A DNA stretch of 64,000 nucleotides from contig NC_092053.1 of assembly GCF_003086295.3 (NCBI RefSeq), positions 112,609,506 to 112,673,505 on the forward strand, given 5' to 3'. The notes beneath the pieces were generated by a model that was not told the origin of the DNA, did not search any database, and was given only the letters and a program-made list of their open reading frames with translations. This DNA is from Arachis hypogaea (taxonomy: Eukaryota; Streptophyta; Magnoliopsida; Fabales; Fabaceae). This document shows, in pieces, positions 58,553 through 64,000 of this stretch (the stretch's first letter is position 1; each line of letters begins with the position of its first letter). Made by a program: the position numbers and the translations under genes.

Positions 58553-60950
58553 AACTATAATACCTTCTTATGTTGCAGGCGTGCCATGACCTTGGTAGCT
58601 CTTGCCCCTCGAGTTCGGATAGCCTGTAGTAGCCTTTTCCGAGTACCGCTATGACTCGGTAAGGTCCTTTTCAGTTAGCTGCTAGCTTCCCCTCTCCTGG
58701 TCGACTTGTTCCGATACCATTTCTGATTAGGATGAGGTCATTGTTAGCAAAATTTTGCTATACTACCTTCTAGTTGTATCTTGAGGCCATGCGACGTTTT
58801 AATCCTTCCTCCCTAATCCGAGCTCTTTCCCGGATTTCTAGAAGTAGGTCAAGCTCTTCTTTTTGAAGTTGGGAGTTGGCATCTTCACTGTAGTGGATCG
58901 TTCTGGGGGATCCTTCTTTGACCTCCACTGGGATCATTGCCTCCATTCCGTAAGCCAGTCGGAAAGGTGATTCCGTTGTCGTGGAGTATGGAGTTGTCCG
59001 ATATGCCCATAGGACTTGTGGGAGTTCTTCAGCCCAGGCTCCCTTTGCATCCTGTAATCTCCATTTTAGCCCGGCTAATATGACTTTATTGGCGGCTTCT
59101 GCTTGTCCATTAGCCTGGGGGTGTTCTACGGAAGTGAATTGGTGCTTTATTTTCAAGTCAGCCACCAATTTTCTAAAGCCTGCATCAGTAAATTGAGTGC
59201 CATTGTCTGTGGTAATGGAGTAAGGAACCCCAAACCTTGTGACAATGTTTCTATATAGGAATTTTTGACTTCTTTGAGCGGTGGCGTTAGCTAGGGGTTC
59301 TGCCTCAATCCATTTTGTAAAATAGTCTACCCCTACGATGAGGAACTTGACTTGTCCTGATCCTTGGGGGAAGGGCCCAAAGAGGTCGAGTCCCTATTTT
59401 GCAAATAGCCAGGGTGAGGTTACACTGATGTGTTTTTCTGGTGGGGCGATGTGAAAATTAGCATGTTTCTGACATGGTGAACATGTCTTTACAAATTCTG
59501 TTGCTTCCTTTTGCATAGTTGGCCAATAGAATCCGGCTCAGAGTACTTTTTTGGCGAGAGCTCGTGCTCCAAGATGGTTGCCACAGATTCCACTGTGTAC
59601 TTCTTCTAAAACTTCTTTTGTGTTGGAAGTCGGCACGCATTTTAACAGTGGTATTGAAATCCCTCTCTTGTATAGAGTATTGTTTATGATGGTATCGTAT
59701 TGTGCCTCTCTTTTTAACCTCTTCGCCTCCTTCTTATCTACAGGGAGTGTTTCTGTTTTGAGGTAGTTATCATGGATGAGGCTTCTATTGTTGCCCCCTG
59801 GTTTGGTGCTGGCTAGTTTTGAGAGTGCATCAGCTCGAGCATTCTGTTGTCGAGGTATGTGGCGGACTTCATATTTCTCGAGTTGTTCGAACTGTTCCCT
59901 GGTTTTGTCCAAGTACTTTTTCATGGTGGGATCCTTGGCTTGGTAGCTCCCTGCTATTTGTGAGGTGACTACTTGTGAGTCGCTGAAGATAATAAGCTTT
60001 TGAGCTCCAACCTCTTTAGCCAGCTTCAAACCAGCTAGTAGTGCCTCATATTCGTCCTGGTTGTTTGAAGCAGGGAACTCGAATTTGAGGGAAAGTTTGA
60101 TTTGGGTTCCCTGATCGCTTTCTATTATCACGCCTACGCCACCTCCGGTTTTGTTTGGAAAGCCGTCTATGTAGAAATTCTATTCTGTGGGGATTCCCGG
60201 AGTGTCAGTGTATTCAGCAATGAAATCGGCCAAATATTGGGACTTGATGGCCGTCCGAGCTTCATATTGAAGGTCGAATTCAGATAGCTCGACTGCCCAC
60301 TGTAAAATTCTTCCGGCTAAATCTGTTTTTTGTAGAATGCCTTTTATGGGCTGGTTAGTTTGGACTTTGATCGTGTGAGCTTAAAAATATGGTCGAAGTC
60401 GTCGGGAAGTTAGTATAAGAGCATAGGCGAACTTTTCTATCTTATGATAGTTTAGTTCGGCCCCTTGTAGGGCTTTGCTGATGAAGTAGATGGACTGTTG
60501 TCCACTTTTATCTTCTCTGACTAGCGCTGAGGCCATTGCTTGATTTCCTACTCCGAGATACAGTACGAGTAGTTCTCCTTCCCTTGGTCGGGTTAAAATA
60601 GGTGGTCGTCCCAGGAACCTTTTGAAATTCTGGAAATCCTGTTCGCACTCCGTTGTCCATTTAAACTTCTTTCCCTTCCTTAGAGTGGCATAAAAAGGGA
60701 GGGATCTTATGGCTGATCTAGCTAAAAATCTGGACAAGGCTGCCAGTCTTCCGTTGAATTGTTGTACCTCTTTGACACAGGTTGGGCTTTTCATGTCGAG
60801 TATAGCCCGGCATTTATCCGGATTCACCTAAATTCCTCGTTGTGTTAGCAAGAAGCCCAGGAATTTGCCAGCTTCTATTGTAAAGGTGCACTTCGCAGGG
60901 TTAAGTCGCATGTCATGCTTTCTGAGTGTATCGAACACTTAGGCAAGGTC
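58553..60950 (-). pseudogene. pol fragment of element B: RT end, RNase H, second RNase H, integrase
   Basis: Right to left: the RT thumb/connection and RNase H (60827-60381: LAALSRFLARSAIRSLPFY, KFKWTTECEQDFQNFK), the second RNase H (60131-59538: SNNQDEYEALLAGLKLAKEV, IIFSDSQVVTSQIAGSYQA, HIPRQQNARADALSKLA), integrase zinc region (GICGNHLGARALAKKVL), core with ITTDNGTQF and EHPQANGQAEAANK, and the C-terminal part (YGMEAMIPVEV, ending CNIRRYYS). Several stops remain (about 59530, 59395, 58767). Two RNase H-like domains in tandem are characteristic of Tat elements. Confidence 0.82.
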
Positions 60951-60956
60951 GGACAG

Positions 60957-62495
60957 TGGTGCACGAAATTACAATCACACTTTTGCAACTCCGCATAACT
61001 AACCAGCAAGTGCACTGGGTCGTCCAAGTAATACCTTACGTGAGTAAGGGTCGATCCCACGGAGATTGTCGGCTTGAAGCAAGCTATGGTTATCTTGTAA
61101 CTCTTAGTCAGGATATCAATAATTCTCAGATTTAATTGTAAAAAGTAAAAGAACATGAAATAAATACTTGTTATGCAGTAATGAAGAATAGGTTGAGGCT
61201 TTGGAGATGCTTTGTCTTCTAAATCTCTGCTTTCCTACTATCTTCTTCTTCATGCACGCAAGGCTCCTTCCATGGCATGCTTTATGTTGGGCATCACCAT
61301 TGTTAATGGCTACTTCTTGTCCTCTCAGTGAAAATGTTCCAAATGCGCTGTCACCGCACGGCTAATCATCTATCAGTTCTCGATCATGTCGGAATAGGAT
61401 CCATTGATCCTTTTGTGTCTATCACTACGCCCAACACTCGCGAGTTTGAAGCTCGTCACAGTCATCCCTTCCCAGATCCTACTTAGAATACCACAGACAA
61501 GGTTTAGACATTTCGGATCTCAGGAATGGCCGCCAATAATTCTAGCTTATACCACGAAGACTCTGATCTGAATCATGAGGCTAAGAAATATGCATTCAAT
61601 CTAAGGTAGAACGGAGGTGGTTGTCAGGCACGTGTTCATAGGTGAGAATGATGATGAGTGTCACGGATCATCACATTCATCAGGTTAAAGTGCGAATGAA
61701 TATCTTAGAATAGAAGCAAGCGTGATAGAATGGAAAACAGTAGTAATTGCATTAATTCATGAAGAACAGCAGAGCTCCTCACCCCCAACAATGGGGTTTA
61801 GAGACTCATGCCGTAGAAGATACAATATGAAATGTGTAAAGTGTCATGAGGTACAAGATGAATCACTAAAAGTAGTTTTTATAGTAAACTGGTGACCTAG
61901 GGTTACAGAAAATGAGTAAGCTAGGGTGCTTAGTGTAAAAATCCACTTCCGAGGCCCACTTGGTGTGTGCTTGGGCTGAGCATTGAAGCTTTTATGTGTA
62001 GAGACTTTTCTTGGAGTTAAACGCCAGCTTGTGTACCAGTTTGGGCGTTTAACTCCAGTTTTTATGCCAGTTCCGGCGTTAAACGCCAGAATTCTTGAGC
62101 TGACTTGGAACGCCTGTTTGGGCCATCAAATCTCAGACAAAGTATAGTCTATTATATATTTCTGAAAAGCCCAGGATGTCTACTTTCCAACGCAATTGAG
62201 AGAGAGCACCAATTGGGTTTCTGTAGCTCCAGAAAATCCACTTTGAGTGCAGGGAGGTTAGAATCCAACAGCATCTGCAGTCCTTTTTCAGCCTCTGAAT
62301 CAGATTTTTGCTCAGGTCCCTCAATTTCAGCCAAAAAATATCTGAAATCACAGAAAAACACACAAACTCATAGTTAAGTCCAGAAAAGTGAATTTTAAAT
62401 AAAAACTAATAAAAATATAATAAAAACTAATTAAAATATACTAAAAACATACTAAAAACAATGCCAAAAAGTGTATAAATTATCCGCTCATAACA
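60957..62495 (-). repeat. 3' LTR of Athila-like element C
   Basis: 1,539 bp. On the minus strand it starts TGTTATGAGCGGATAATT and ends TTTCGTGCACCA. The left flank is element B's pol. At the right edge the reversed internal sequence reads AATTTAAGTTTGGTGT, a polypurine-like end. It carries inverted GCGTTTAAC/GTTAAACGCC motifs at 62015-62115 and a GCGTTGGAAAG block at 62190. The second LTR lies outside the window. Confidence 0.8.
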
Positions 62496-64000
62496 ACACC
62501 AAACTTAAATTGTTTCTTGTCCCCAAGCAACTGAAAATAAAATAGGATTAAAAGAAGAGAATATACAATGAATTCCAAAAAACATCTGTGAAGATCAGTA
62601 TTAATTAGATGAGCGGGGCTTTTAGCTTTTTGCTTCTGAATAGTTTTGGCATCTCACTTTATTCCTTGAAGTTCAGAATGATTGGCATCTATAGGAACTC
62701 AGAATCCAGATAGTGTTATTGATTCTCCTAGTTAAGTATGTTGATTCTTGAACACAACTACTTTATGAGTCTTGGCTGTGGCCCTAAGCACTTTGTTTTC
62801 CAGTATTATCACCGGATACATAAATGTCACAGACACATAACTGGGTGAACCTTTTCAGATTGTGACTCAGCTTTGCTAGAGTCCCCAATTAGAGGTGTCC
62901 AGGGTTCTTAAGCACACTCTTCTTTTTGCTTTGGACCTCGACTTTAACCGCTCAGTCTCAAGTTTTCACTTGACACCTTCACGCCACAAGCACATGGTTA
63001 AGGACAACTTGGTTTAACCGCTTAGGCCAGGATTTTATTCCTGTGGGCCCTCCTATCCACTGATGCTCAAAGCCTTGGATCCTTTTTATCACCCTTGCCT
63101 TTTGGTTTAAAGGGGTATTGGCTTTTTCTGCTTGCTTTTCTTTTTCTTTCTTTTTCTTTTCTCTTTTTTTTTTTCGCATATTTTCTTTTTTTCAGCAAGC
63201 TTTTCACTGCTTTTTCTTGCTTCAAGAATCAATTTTATGATTTTTCAGATTATCAAATAACATTTCTCCTTTTTCCATCATTCTTTCAAGAGCCAACAAT
63301 TTTAACATTCATAAACAATCAAATTCAAAAATATGCATTGTTCAAGCATTCATTCAGAAAGACAAAAGTATTGCCACCACATCAAAATAATTAAACTGTT
63401 TTAAAATTCAAAATTCATGTACTTCTTTTTCTTTTTCAATTAAAAATACTTTTTATTTAAGAAAGGTGATGGATTCATAGGACATTCATAGCTTTAAGAC
63501 ATAAACTTTAAATTTTTATTGATTATGGAATAAAAATAAGACTCAAAAATAAATATAAGCGCAAACCCATAATAATAGAAGACATAAAATTAAAAGCAGA
63601 AGAATAAATGACTCTTAAAATAGACTCTTAATAATAAAGGTTATTACAGAGTTAGGACTCAACAACCTTGATTTTGAGGAGTGGATGCTCCCTAAATCTG
63701 TGGGGTGCTTGGTCCTTCAAGGGAGAGCTTCTGGCGCTTCAGCTCCTGTAGCTCACGCCCCTGCTTCTCCTGTTCCTTTAGCAGTTTGCAGAGCATGCAG
63801 TTTTGATTCTGCTGTTCTTCCTTAAGTTATTCCATAGCTTCTTGTAGCTTGGTAACAGATGCTTCTAGGCGGGTCCAGTAGTCAATTTCAGGAATTTCTG
63901 GGAGGAACTCCTGCGCCCTCCTTTTGATGGAATTGTCTTGCACTTGTCCTTCCATTGACTTCTTGGTGATTGGGTGTTCGATTGGGATGAATTCATCTAC
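62496..64000 (-). mobile_element. Internal 3' part of element C
   Basis: Mostly non-coding 3' untranslated sequence (62496-63660) with a T/C-rich tract at 63130-63200. At 64000-63690 the minus strand encodes the end of a protein: SMEGQVQDNSIKRRAQEFLP, EIPEIDYWTRLEASVTKLQE, one TAG, then KLLKEQEKQGRELQELKRQK, ending before 63690. This Glu/Lys-rich helix fits the C-terminal end of the third ORF of Athila-like elements, as in D. The element continues beyond the window. Confidence 0.65.

Larger units (their letters stand above)
54030..60956 (-). mobile_element. Tat-lineage Ty3/gypsy retrotransposon B, truncated
   Basis: Same family and orientation as element A: from right to left the RT end with RNase H, the second RNase H, integrase, a tandem-repeat spacer, the opposite-strand two-exon ORF, and a remnant of the 3' LTR (54030-54270). 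It is cut on the right at 60956 by the LTR of element C and on the left within its LTR. The pol frames are better preserved than in A. Confidence 0.82.

Noticed and set aside
63095..63394. 99-codon Phe-rich ORF in element C
   Set aside because: T-rich tract in the 3' untranslated part; no domain.

Overview
The window looks like a repeat-dominated stretch of a legume nuclear genome, most likely Arachis (peanut). This rests on recognising LTR families (for example an LTR starting TGATGCGTGAGC and one starting TGTTATGAGCGG) and on plant-specific Ty3/gypsy lineages, CACTA and hAT transposons and captured plant gene pieces with GT-AG introns. I see no bacterial-style operons, rRNA, tRNA or CRISPR. 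Only one intact-looking host gene is supported: a small arabinogalactan peptide on the minus strand at 7888-8091.

Layout. 1-6454: truncated Tat-lineage gypsy element (A) on the minus strand (3' LTR, integrase, plant second RNase H), with an opposite-strand two-exon extra ORF on +. 6455-8567: AT-rich DNA with the AG-peptide gene. 8568-10376: probable hAT element holding a clearer nested hAT element (9174-9773). 10377-14920: AT-rich DNA with a degenerate repeat, another hAT element (12243-12731) and a foldback MITE (13055-13527). 14921-25591: a chromovirus-like LTR split by an 8-kb CACTA transposon (16186-24174). The CACTA has no visible transposase but carries exons of at least four unrelated host genes in one orientation: a coiled-coil protein, an MBOAT lysophospholipid acyltransferase, an SKIP31-type F-box protein and a CAMTA transcription factor. 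A 1.5-kb solo LTR sits in one captured intron. 26203-27486: another hAT element. 27495-30350: AT-rich, no genes seen. 30350-30928: 5' fragment of an RTE-type LINE.

30929-54030 is a nest. A TGTAAGACCC-type LTR interrupts the LINE. An Athila-lineage element on the minus strand (D, 30963-51640) lies in that LTR, and a pol-less element on the plus strand (E, 36768-45020, 5-bp target duplication GTTGT) lies in D. D carries decayed gag, protease, RT, RNase H, integrase and a third ORF. E encodes only a gag-like frame with one in-frame stop. 54030-60956 is a second Tat element (B) with the same opposite-strand ORF as A, cut at 60957 by the 3' LTR of another Athila-like element (C) that runs off the right edge.

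The points I find most unusual are the multi-gene CACTA capture, the arrays of paired CpG palindromes (ACGCGNNCGCGT) in LTRs and 3' spacers of D and E, the similar placement of family-specific CpG inverted motifs about 300-530 nt into four LTR families, the lopsided CpG decay between the two LTRs of E, and the spliced opposite-strand ORF kept in both Tat copies. All coordinates and divergence figures come from reading by eye; no alignment or database search was run.
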